From the NCBI RefSeq assembly GCF_021699195.1, contig NZ_SSXE01000093.1:1-64000 (forward strand): a stretch of 64,000 bases of DNA, written 5' to 3'. Position 1 is the first letter of the stretch; every line of letters starts with the position of its first letter. This DNA is from Nonomuraea sp. MG754425 (GTDB lineage Bacteria; Actinomycetota; Actinomycetes; Streptosporangiales; Streptosporangiaceae). Made by a program: the position numbers and the translations under genes. The notes beneath the pieces are model-generated. The model did no database searches and was not told the DNA's origin. It saw nothing but the letters and a program-made list of their open reading frames with translations. Of this stretch, positions 34,721 through 42,091 are shown one piece after another.

Positions 34721-35590
34721 ATGGAAGCGATCCGGGTGGCGCTGCTCGGCCACGGCGAGGTCGGCCGGGTGCTCGCCGCCGGGCTCGCGGGACGGGCGCG
34801 GCTGCGCGTGTACGACCCGGCGTGCCCGCCCATGAGCACCTGGCACGGGCCGCCCCGCGACCCGGCCTGCCCGCCCGCGAGCACCCGGCACGGGCCGCCC
34901 CGCGAGCCGGGCGCGGTCGAACTGGTCGCCCGCAACGAGGACGCCGTGCGCGGGGCCGACCTCGTCATCGCCGTCACCACCGGGGCCGACAGCCTCACCG
35001 CCTGCGCCGAGTCCCGTCCCCACCTCGAACCCGGCGCGCTCTACGCCGACCTGTCCACCTGCGCGCCCGGCGACAAGCGGCGCATCGCCGAACTGCTGGA
35101 GCCCGCCGGGGCGGCGGTCGTGGACGGCGCCATCATGGCCCCGATCCCGCTGCGCGGCCTGGCCACCCCCATCCTGGCCAGCGGCGCGCGGGCGGAGCGC
35201 TTCGCCGCGCTCGCGGGCCGGCTCGGCCTGTCGGTGACGCCGATCGGCGGCCTGCCCGGTGACGCCGCCGCCCGCAAGCTGCTGCGCAGCGTGCTGGTCA
35301 AGGGGCTGAGCGCGCTGGTCATCGAGGCGCAGCGGGCGGCACGGGAGGCCGGGCTGGGGGAGTGGTTCTGGGCGCACCTGCTGGAGACCGTCACCGCCGC
35401 CGACGAGGAGTTCGTGCTGCGGCTGCTCAAGGGCGCGGGGCAGCACGGGGCGCGGCGGGTGCACGAGATGGAGGCCGCCGCGCGCATGCTCAGGGAACTG
35501 GGGGTGCCCGGCACCATGACGGAGGCCACGGCCGCGACGCTCGACGAGGTCACCCGCACCGGCGTGCCACCCGTCCCGGATCGGTCGTGA
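34721..35590 (+). CDS. NAD(P)-binding dehydrogenase with DUF1932 C-terminal domain
   Basis: A 289-residue protein of the 6-phosphogluconate/beta-hydroxyacid dehydrogenase fold: Rossmann motif LLGHGEVGRVLAAGLA (about residues 7-22), substrate motif DGAIMAPIPLRG, and a helical DUF1932 domain carrying RKLLRSVLVKGLSALVIEAQ (KLLRSVLVKG). GGAGGGG abuts ATG 34715, so ATG 34721 is preferred. A 15-residue tandem duplication (DPACPP[MA]STxHGPPR) sits in the NAD domain. Such proteins often accompany GalB/GalC-type genes in actinomycetes; the reaction is unknown. Confidence 0.85.
   Translation: MEAIRVALLGHGEVGRVLAAGLAGRARLRVYDPACPPMSTWHGPPRDPACPPASTRHGPPREPGAVELVARNEDAVRGADLVIAVTTGADSLTACAESRPHLEPGALYADLSTCAPGDKRRIAELLEPAGAAVVDGAIMAPIPLRGLATPILASGARAERFAALAGRLGLSVTPIGGLPGDAAARKLLRSVLVKGLSALVIEAQRAAREAGLGEWFWAHLLETVTAADEEFVLRLLKGAGQHGARRVHEMEAAARMLRELGVPGTMTEATAATLDEVTRTGVPPVPDRS
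34814..34903. repeat. 45-nt in-frame tandem duplication in the DUF1932 dehydrogenase
   Basis: 34814-34858 and 34859-34903 are two copies of a 45-base unit with a handful of differences, encoding 15 residues each. It lies after the second beta strand of the Rossmann domain, a surface-loop position. Confidence 0.85.
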
Positions 35591-35717
35591 CACCGGTCCA
35601 CCCGTCCCGGATCGGTCGTGACAGCGGCCTGTTCGCGGGGAGCGGTCGTGACACCGGCGCGCTCGTCCCGGATCGGTTGTGACGGCGGTCCGCTTGCGGG
35701 GAGCGGCCGGGGTGGTG
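35571..35717. repeat. About 31-bp tandem repeats over and after the dehydrogenase stop codon
   Basis: Four to five degenerate copies with about 31-base period, two alternating variants: one contains GTCCCGGATCGGTCGTGACA, the other GCGGGGAGCGGTCGTGACA. The first copy contains the last codons and the TGA stop of the dehydrogenase gene, so each later copy repeats a stop. There are no unique spacers, so it is not a CRISPR array. It fills the gap before the convergent GntR gene. Confidence 0.75.
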
Positions 35718-35719
35718 TG

Positions 35720-36361
35720 TCAGTCGGGGGTGGACTCCAGGGCCTTGGTGACGCTGCGCAGGTGCTGCCGCATGGCGGTCTGCGCCGCCTCCGGGTCGCG
35801 GGCCACGATCGCCGCCACGATCAGCTCGTGCTGCGCCAGCGACGTCGCCGCCCGGCCCGGCTGCCTGGCCAGCCGGTACTTGTGCCGCACCACCTGCGCC
35901 CCCAGCCGCTCGATGATCGCCGCCGACGTGCGGTGCCCGGCGATCTCCCGCACCGTCGCGTGCAGCAGCACGTTCAGCTCCGAGTACCGGTCGAGGTCGT
36001 GGCCCTCCACCGCCGCCCGCATGCCGGCGACGATCTCCCGGAGCCGCCGGGCCTGCTCGGGCGTCACCCGCTCGGCGGCCTTGGCCGCGGACAGGCCCTC
36101 CAGCACCATCCGCACCTCCGTGATCTCGACGGCCTCCGCCTTCGAGATCGCCCGGACCCTGGCGCCCTTGTTGCGCAGGATCTCGACGAGCCCCTCCCCG
36201 GCGAGTTCCTTGAACGTCTCGCGCACGGCGGCGCGCGCGGCGCCGAACTGCTCGCACACGTCCGCCTCGATCAGCCGCTGGTTGGGCGCGAAGTCGCCGC
36301 CGAGAATGGCCGCCCTGACCCGGCCGGTCAGCGTCTCCGCGGCCGGCGGCCCCGCGTTCAC
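35720..36361 (-). CDS. GntR-family (FadR subfamily) transcriptional regulator
   Basis: A 213-residue protein. The winged helix includes LTGRVRAAILGGDFAPNQRLIEADVCEQFGAARAAVRETFKEL (core QRLIEADVCEQFGAARAAVRE) and the FCD effector domain follows, with metal-binding residues near NVLLHATVREIAGH. The start is taken as GTG 36361 after GGGAGG; the in-frame ATG at 36409 would put an AT-rich operator-like sequence inside the coding region. It is convergent with the dehydrogenase and probably controls the GalB/aldolase/dehydrogenase genes. Confidence 0.9.
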   Translation of the reverse strand: MNAGPPAAETLTGRVRAAILGGDFAPNQRLIEADVCEQFGAARAAVRETFKELAGEGLVEILRNKGARVRAISKAEAVEITEVRMVLEGLSAAKAAERVTPEQARRLREIVAGMRAAVEGHDLDRYSELNVLLHATVREIAGHRTSAAIIERLGAQVVRHKYRLARQPGRAATSLAQHELIVAAIVARDPEAAQTAMRQHLRSVTKALESTPD

Positions 36362-36382
36362 GCGATCCTCCCACGCATCATG

Positions 36383-36405
36383 GTTGACAATATTATTGGA
36401 CAATC
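36383..36405. promoter_or_regulatory. Putative GntR autoregulatory operator
   Basis: GTTGACAATATT (36383-36394) followed by ATTGGACAATC reproduces the GACAAT/ATTGTC theme of the sites at 34613 and 34686. It lies 22 bases upstream of the GntR GTG start and is strikingly AT-rich for this genome. Confidence 0.55.
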
Positions 36406-36412
36406 CCACCGA

Positions 36413-38566
36413 TCAACCGGACGGCAGGGTGCTGCGCAGGAGCAGGAGGGCGATGTCGTCCGTGCGCCGCTCGTTCTCGGTGGGCGCGGTCAGCGTCTCG
36501 GCGAGGTCGGACAGCGGCCGGTCGGGCGCGGCGGTGAACCGGGCGGCCAGGGCGGCGATGGCGTCGCCCAGGTCGAGGCCGGGCGCCTCCACGAGGCCGT
36601 CGGTGTACAGGGCCATCACCGAGCCAGGCGGCACGTTCAGGTCCGTGGTGCCGTAGTCGGTGTCGGGGTCGATGCCGAGCAGCAGGCCGGGGGCGGTCTC
36701 GATGATCTCGGCCGGGCCGTTGGGCAGGCCGAGCAGCGGCGGCAGGTGCCCCGCGCTGGACAGGGACGCGGTGCGCCGGCGCAGGTCGAAGCTGACGTAC
36801 AGGCAGCTCGTGAAGCGGTCCGGGGTCAGCTCGGTCAGCAGCCGGTTGGTGTGCGCCAGCACCTCGCCGGGGTCGGCGCCCGCGGTGGCGTGCGCGCGGA
36901 TGGCGGTGCGCACCTGGCCCATGAGCGCGGCGGCCGTGACGTCGTGGCCCTGCACGTCCCCGATGACGGCGGCGGCCACGGTGTCGCTGAGCCGGATCAG
37001 GTCGTAGAAGTCGCCGCCGATGTCCATGCCGGGCGTGGCGGGCACGTACCTGGCGGCCACGTCCAGGCCGTCGAGCTCGGGCAGATCGTGCGGGAGCTGG
37101 GTCGACTGCAGGGACTCGGCGAGCCGGTGCTTGCTGTCGAAGAGCCAGGCGCGCTCGAACGCCTGCGTGATCAGCCCGCCGAGCGCGGTGAACACGGACC
37201 GCTCGTTGTCGCTGAACTCGCGCGGACGCTCGTAGGCCAGGACGCACGTGCCGATCGACTGGCCCAGCGCGACCAGCGGCAGCAGCACCCAGGCGCCCAT
37301 GCCGTCGATGCGGATGGCGTCGGGGTAGGTCCGGTGGAACTCCTCCCAGGTGGCGTAGAAGGCCGGCCGGCCCTGGTCGTAGCCGCGCCCCCAGTGCACG
37401 GCGTGGGCGACCGGGCGGCCGTTGAAGTCGTCGAGCCCCCGGGGGCTGTAGCCGCGCGAGGCGGCCACCCGCATCCGGCCGCTGTCCCAGGTGAGGATGG
37501 CCATGGCCTGCGCCTCGGTGACCGGCATGACGTGATCGGCCACCAGGTCCAGCACGTCCTGGGCCGTCGTCGCCTGCGCCAGGGCGGCGGCCAGGTGGAG
37601 CACGTCGTGCAACCCGATCACGCGGGGCCGCCCGTCCGTCGCCCCGGTCGCGGTCTCGGCGCCGGTGTCCGTCGTGCCCTCCTGCGTGATGCGGAGCGTG
37701 ACGCCGGGCAGGCTCGGATAGCACTGGAACGACAGCCGCCGGCCGTCGGGATGGCGGGCGGTGAACCGGGTGGTCTGATGGCCGACGATCGCGGCCCGGT
37801 AGCGGCCCTCGTAGATCGGGTCGTCCAGCCAGGGCAGCGCCTTGCACAGGCGTTTGCCGAGCATCTGCGCGGGCTGGGTGGCGAGCAGTTCGGCGGCCGG
37901 GGCGGTGACGAGGGTGACCCGCGCGTACGCGTCCAGGTGGCAGTAGCCCTCGGGCAGCGAGTTGAGCGACGTCAGCGCCGCCAGCCCGGTGTACGGGCCC
38001 GGCCGGTGGGCGCGGATCGGGTCCAGGACGCGCGGCTGGGCGGGCGGGACGACCGGGTGCCCCCGCCCGCTGGCCTCGTGCAGCAGGCGTCCCATCCGCG
38101 CGCGGACGTCGTCGATGACGGCGAGTTGCTGCGGAGTGAGCTCGGACTCGCCCGCGGTGGGCCAGCCCAGGACGAGACCGCCCCAGACGACGCCGTCGGA
38201 GCAGACCGGCGAGGTGGCCATCGCGAAGTGGTACGGCAGTGACAGCGCCGCCGCCGGGAACTCGCGGGCCAGCGCGACCCGGTCGCTGAGCCAGATGAGC
38301 CGCCGTTCCCGGACCGCGAGCGCCACCGGAACGGAGGCATTCGTTCTGATCCGCATCCAGGTACGGGCGACGGTGACGGGCAGGCCGATCGCCGACTCCA
38401 TCTGGAGCAGCCGGCGCTCGTCGGCCAGCACGTACACGATGCCGAAGTGCGCACCGGCGCTGAAAACGGCTTCGACCAGCAGTTCGTCAAGACGAGACGA
38501 TGAAATCGCCGCGTCGGGAACAGAGATGCTATCCCGAGGCCGCACCGCAGCCCGGACGGCTTTCAC
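36413..38566 (-). CDS. GAF-PAS-GAF-SpoIIE (PP2C-type) protein phosphatase
   Basis: A 717-residue cytoplasmic signalling protein starting at GTG. A first GAF domain covers about residues 20-170, a PAS-like segment 195-300 (ARVTLVTAPAAELLATQPAQMLGKRL), a second GAF 325-490 and the SpoIIE phosphatase 510-712. Phosphatase motifs are GMDIGGDFYDLIRL, VAAAVIGDVQGHDVTAAALM and SVMALYTDGLVEAPG. Such RsbU-like enzymes dephosphorylate anti-anti-sigma factors in partner-switching cascades. No anti-sigma kinase is adjacent. It is divergent from the MoxR-vWA operon and could sense a signal that controls it; that link is inference. Confidence 0.9.
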   Translation of the reverse strand: MKAVRAAVRPRDSISVPDAAISSSRLDELLVEAVFSAGAHFGIVYVLADERRLLQMESAIGLPVTVARTWMRIRTNASVPVALAVRERRLIWLSDRVALAREFPAAALSLPYHFAMATSPVCSDGVVWGGLVLGWPTAGESELTPQQLAVIDDVRARMGRLLHEASGRGHPVVPPAQPRVLDPIRAHRPGPYTGLAALTSLNSLPEGYCHLDAYARVTLVTAPAAELLATQPAQMLGKRLCKALPWLDDPIYEGRYRAAIVGHQTTRFTARHPDGRRLSFQCYPSLPGVTLRITQEGTTDTGAETATGATDGRPRVIGLHDVLHLAAALAQATTAQDVLDLVADHVMPVTEAQAMAILTWDSGRMRVAASRGYSPRGLDDFNGRPVAHAVHWGRGYDQGRPAFYATWEEFHRTYPDAIRIDGMGAWVLLPLVALGQSIGTCVLAYERPREFSDNERSVFTALGGLITQAFERAWLFDSKHRLAESLQSTQLPHDLPELDGLDVAARYVPATPGMDIGGDFYDLIRLSDTVAAAVIGDVQGHDVTAAALMGQVRTAIRAHATAGADPGEVLAHTNRLLTELTPDRFTSCLYVSFDLRRRTASLSSAGHLPPLLGLPNGPAEIIETAPGLLLGIDPDTDYGTTDLNVPPGSVMALYTDGLVEAPGLDLGDAIAALAARFTAAPDRPLSDLAETLTAPTENERRTDDIALLLLRSTLPSG

Positions 38567-38711
38567 GCCGCAAGCCCGACAAATGTTCCATCAACCCCAT
38601 ACCAGCAGGATACGTTCATGGCCGGTTTGGGCGTCTCGCGGGTGGTCCCAGCCCGACCAGGGGCTTTGATCGTTTGGTGCGGGTCTGTCGGTGCCCTCCG
38701 GTAAGTTCCCA

Positions 38712-38723
38712 GATCAATTGATC
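38712..38723. promoter_or_regulatory. Perfect palindrome upstream of the MoxR-vWA operon
   Basis: GATCAATTGATC is a perfect 12-bp palindrome in the 226-base gap between the divergent SpoIIE phosphatase and the zinc-protein gene, 70 bases before the latter's GTG. Otherwise this gap shows no clear promoter boxes. Confidence 0.45.
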
Positions 38724-38792
38724 AGCCGGCCGCATGGGGCACGGGCACTTCCGCCTGCGCTCACGAGCCGGCGGGCGGGAGGTTCTGAGGTC

Positions 38793-39284
38793 GTGGACGC
38801 GGACGAAACCGCGTGGGAGCGGTGCAGCGTGGTGCGGGTGGTGCCACCCGTCGAACCACGCAAGCTGGCGAAGGTGCCCTTCGTCGAGCTGGCCGACGGC
38901 CGGCTGCAAGGGGTCGTGTCGAGCGGATCCGACATCGAGCGGGTCTACGTCTCGTCGATCACCGCGGGCACCCACGCGCTGAGCTGCAGCACCAACAACA
39001 ACCGGCCGTGCGGCGCGCTGCACGGCTACGCCTGCAAGCACATCCGCATGCTGGCCGACGAGGCGGTCGTGCAGTACGGCCTCGACCGGGTGGCCCGCTA
39101 CCTGCGGGTCGAGGTACCCGAGGGAGGGTCGCTGATGTCCCAGATCACGGGCCACGTCGAGCGCACCCCGGCGGCCGTCGTGTTCAGCCGGTTCCTGCGG
39201 CACCTGGCCTACCTGGAGGTGCCCGACAGCACCGAGCCGCTGGCCGAGCTGCACTGGTTCCCCGCGACCGGGGAGGTGCGCTGA
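38793..39284 (+). CDS. SWIM-like zinc-binding protein of the MoxR-vWA operon
   Basis: A 163-residue protein from GTG 38793 with GGGAGG ten bases upstream. A compact Cys/His cluster, C65-x7-C73-x7-C81-x-H83 (SCSTNNNRPCG then YACKH), resembles a SWIM zinc finger. Flanking residues are mixed alpha/beta. SWIM proteins are regular partners of MoxR-vWA gene clusters and may bind DNA or proteins. Its TGA overlaps the next ATG by one base. Length is short relative to typical SWIM partners. Confidence 0.72.
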   Translation: MDADETAWERCSVVRVVPPVEPRKLAKVPFVELADGRLQGVVSSGSDIERVYVSSITAGTHALSCSTNNNRPCGALHGYACKHIRMLADEAVVQYGLDRVARYLRVEVPEGGSLMSQITGHVERTPAAVVFSRFLRHLAYLEVPDSTEPLAELHWFPATGEVR

Positions 39285-39346
39285 TGCCGGCGACGAGCCC
39301 GCCGGGCGCGCAGGCGCCCATCACCACGGACAAGGCGGTGTGCTGA
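39284..39346 (+). CDS. 20-residue coupling ORF
   Basis: MPATSPPGAQAPITTDKAVC: its ATG overlaps the previous stop (TGATG) and its own TGA overlaps the next gene's ATG (TGATG). Removing it would leave a 61-base gap. It may be a translated leader passing ribosomes to the next gene or a genuine micropeptide; sequence is Pro/Ala-rich without recognised motif. Confidence 0.4.
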   Translation: MPATSPPGAQAPITTDKAVC

Positions 39347-40740
39347 TGCTCGACGTACAGCTCAGCGAGTTGCTCGGCGAGGCCCCGGCCGGGGCCCCCG
39401 AGGCGCTCGACCTGGTGGCGGGCTTCGACGCCGCCCTCACCAACGGGCTGGCCAGGCTCGGCGAGGAGCCGGCCGCGGCGCTGGCGGCCATGGCGGGCGC
39501 GCTGGCGGGCACCCCCGTCGGCGAGCGGCTGGCCGAGGCGGTCGACAAGGTGAGCGCCGGCTCGGTCGCCGACGAGCACCTCGCGGCGCTGGCCGGCGGG
39601 CGGGCCGCGCTGTTCGGCGCGGTGCACGACGCCCTGCTCGCCCGCCTCGACACCGCGCTCGGCCGCACCCGCGCCCCCTGGGAGCCCGCCGCCGACGCCG
39701 CCGACCCCGCGAAGCCGGCCGACAACCTGCTGGCCGGCTGCCGGATCTGGCTGCGCGAGCTGGCCATCGTGGGCTGGCGCGGCGTCGACCACGACCTGGT
39801 CTCCTCGGCCGACCAGACGATCGAGGCGCTGCTGGCCGTACCCGAGCTGCGCGGGCTGGCGGTGCTGCTCGACGGCCTGGCGACCGAACTGCGCGCGTCC
39901 GGCCCGATCGCCACGATGGAGCGGCTGCCCGCCCGCCGCTGGGCCGACCTGTGGACGCGCGCCATGCTGCTGTCGCAGCACGGCCCGTGGCACCACGCGG
40001 CCCCCGAGCAGGTGTCGGGCCGGCTGCTGATCCTGGGCGCCGACGTGCACGAGCACGCTACGGTCGTCCGCGTCCAGGTCCACGCGATCCTGGAGCGCAA
40101 CGGCGAGCCCGGCCGGCTCGTCCGCACGAGCGTGGCCGCCGCCAAGGTGGACACCATCGTCGGCCCGACCGTGTGGCAGTTGCTCGGCGGCCACCCGGTG
40201 CTGCTGGCCGCGCTGGCCGAACGCCGCGCCGTGGAGATCACCGACATGCCGCTGCTGCCCGGCGGCGACCTCCGGTGGCACGACGACCGGGCCCGCGCGG
40301 GGGAAGACGCCGACCCGTTCGCGATCGCGCGGGTGCAGCTCGCCGCCACCGTGGCGCCGGCGGTCACGCCGCTCGACCGCCATCCCGTACGCCTGGCCGA
40401 GGTCGTCCTCGTCGAGGGCTACAAGAGCGACGGCGGCTCGTTCGACCTGGGCGGCAACCGGATCGGGCTCGACCTCGGGCGGCTGCCGTCCAGCGGCCCG
40501 CTCACCCCTGCGCTGCTCAAGGTGTCCACCGCGTGCATCGGCCTGGTGCGCTGGGACGGCGGGCAGTGGTCGCTCCAGCCGCTGGCCGTGCAGGCGACGG
40601 TCAAGAAGCAGCAGGTCGCCGCGCACAACGGCGACTGGGCGCTCGGCCCCACCGATCCGAAGGCGGCCAAGGCCGCGAACAAGAACGGCGACGTGGTCGC
40701 CGTGCTGCGCGAGCGGGCGGGGCGGTTGCTGCGGAAATGA
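39346..40740 (+). CDS. Protein of unknown function in the MoxR-vWA operon
   Basis: A 464-residue protein, MLDVQLSELLGEAPAG (an in-frame GTG two codons earlier is possible). No signal peptide or membrane segment. The N-terminal 200 residues are Ala/Leu-rich and helical; the C-terminal half is richer in beta strands with conserved-looking stretches such as GRLLILGADVHEHATVVRVQVHA and VVLVEGYKSDGGSFDLGGNRIGLDLG (VLVEGYKSDGGSFDLGG). It is fixed between the zinc protein and the vWA gene by overlaps on both sides, so it is probably a dedicated component like the bpX-type third partners described for MoxR-vWA systems. I do not recognise the family. Confidence 0.85.
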   Translation: MLDVQLSELLGEAPAGAPEALDLVAGFDAALTNGLARLGEEPAAALAAMAGALAGTPVGERLAEAVDKVSAGSVADEHLAALAGGRAALFGAVHDALLARLDTALGRTRAPWEPAADAADPAKPADNLLAGCRIWLRELAIVGWRGVDHDLVSSADQTIEALLAVPELRGLAVLLDGLATELRASGPIATMERLPARRWADLWTRAMLLSQHGPWHHAAPEQVSGRLLILGADVHEHATVVRVQVHAILERNGEPGRLVRTSVAAAKVDTIVGPTVWQLLGGHPVLLAALAERRAVEITDMPLLPGGDLRWHDDRARAGEDADPFAIARVQLAATVAPAVTPLDRHPVRLAEVVLVEGYKSDGGSFDLGGNRIGLDLGRLPSSGPLTPALLKVSTACIGLVRWDGGQWSLQPLAVQATVKKQQVAAHNGDWALGPTDPKAAKAANKNGDVVAVLRERAGRLLRK

Positions 40741-42080
40741 CCGAGACCCCCGCGACCACGCACACCCCCGAGACCGACACCGTGCAGAGCGCCGACGAGA
40801 CCAGGCGGCAGGTGCTCTACTGGCGCCTGATGGCCCGGCTGTTCAGCCCCGACGAGCAGCCCGCGCTGGAGAACGCCAGCCTCGGCATCGTCGGCGACCT
40901 CGGCCTGCCGCACGCGCTGCTCGACCCCGGGGTGTCGGTCGACAACCTGGTGCAGCGCTTCCCCGACCTGGCCGCCGAGTTCGACGGCCTGATGGCCGGC
41001 AAGGAGCAGGAGGCGGGCGACGAGGTACGCCGCGCCGCCCTGGTCTCCAAGCTGCTGCTCAACGTGTTCGCCACGGGCTCGGGCGACGTCTCCGCCGGCC
41101 AGCTCGAAAGCTGGAAGCAGGACGCCGGCTGGTTCGAGCGCGGCATGGGCTGCGAGCCGGGCGGCCTGCGCCACAGCCCCGGCAACGAGGAGCTGGCCAA
41201 GGTCCTCGGCGGTCTGGAAGGCGACCTGATCAAGCGCATGCGCCTGCGCGAGGTGCTCGCCGATCCGGCCCTGGCCAGTAAGCTCACGCCCAGCATGTCG
41301 CTCATCGAGCAGCTCCTGCGCGACAAGTCCAACCTGTCGGGCATCGCGCTGGCCAACGCCAAGGCGCTGATCCGCAAGTACGTCGACGAGGTCGCCGAGG
41401 TGCTGCGCACCCAGGTGGAGAAGACCAGCGTCGGCGTCATCGACCGGTCGGTCCCGCCGAAGCGGGTCTTCCGCAACCTCGACGTCGAGCGCACGATCTG
41501 GAAGAACCTCACCAACTGGAGCCCCGAGGACCAGCAGCTCTACGTCGACCGGCTCTACTACAAGCAGACCGCCCACCGCACCACCCCGGCCCGGCTGATC
41601 GTGGTCGTCGACCAGTCGGGCTCGATGGTGGACTCGATGGTCAACTGCACCATCCTGGCCTCGATCTTCGCGGGCCTGCCGAAGGTGGACGTGCACCTCA
41701 TCGCGTACGACACCCGGGCCATCGACCTGACGCCGTGGATCCACGACCCGTTCGAGGTGCTGCTGCGCACGAAGCTCGGCGGCGGCAACAACGGGCCGGT
41801 GGCGATGGCCATGGCCCGGCCGAAGATCAGCGATCCGCGCAACACCGTGATGGTGTGGATCTCCGACTTCTACGAGTTCGGCGCCTCCCAGCCGCTGTAC
41901 GACGGCATCGAGTCCGTCTACCGCTCGGGCGTGAAGTTCATCCCCGTCGGGTCGGTCAACAGCTCCGGTGTCCAGAGCGTCGATCCGTGGTTCCGCAAGA
42001 AATTCAAGGCCCTGGGCACCCCGGTGATCTCGGGCCACATCCACAAGCTCGTCTTCGAGCTCAAGAACTTCCTCACCTAG
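40737..42080 (+). CDS. vWA-domain protein partner of MoxR ATPase
   Basis: A 447-residue protein. The C-terminal von Willebrand A domain begins RLIVVVDQSGSMVDSMV with an intact MIDAS motif D292-x-S294-x-S296; the later metal-site regions LGGGNNGPV and WISDFYEFG are also present. The N-terminal 280 residues are helical and charged. The ATG overlaps the preceding stop (ATGA). In characterised MoxR-vWA pairs the metal-bound vWA domain docks substrate to the AAA+ ring. Confidence 0.92.
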   Translation: MTETPATTHTPETDTVQSADETRRQVLYWRLMARLFSPDEQPALENASLGIVGDLGLPHALLDPGVSVDNLVQRFPDLAAEFDGLMAGKEQEAGDEVRRAALVSKLLLNVFATGSGDVSAGQLESWKQDAGWFERGMGCEPGGLRHSPGNEELAKVLGGLEGDLIKRMRLREVLADPALASKLTPSMSLIEQLLRDKSNLSGIALANAKALIRKYVDEVAEVLRTQVEKTSVGVIDRSVPPKRVFRNLDVERTIWKNLTNWSPEDQQLYVDRLYYKQTAHRTTPARLIVVVDQSGSMVDSMVNCTILASIFAGLPKVDVHLIAYDTRAIDLTPWIHDPFEVLLRTKLGGGNNGPVAMAMARPKISDPRNTVMVWISDFYEFGASQPLYDGIESVYRSGVKFIPVGSVNSSGVQSVDPWFRKKFKALGTPVISGHIHKLVFELKNFLT

Positions 42081-42091
42081 GAGACCGGCGA

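Noticed and set aside
35571..35717. CRISPR array
   Set aside because: Repeats are contiguous and degenerate with no unique spacers, and no cas genes are present. The same holds for 45965-46097.
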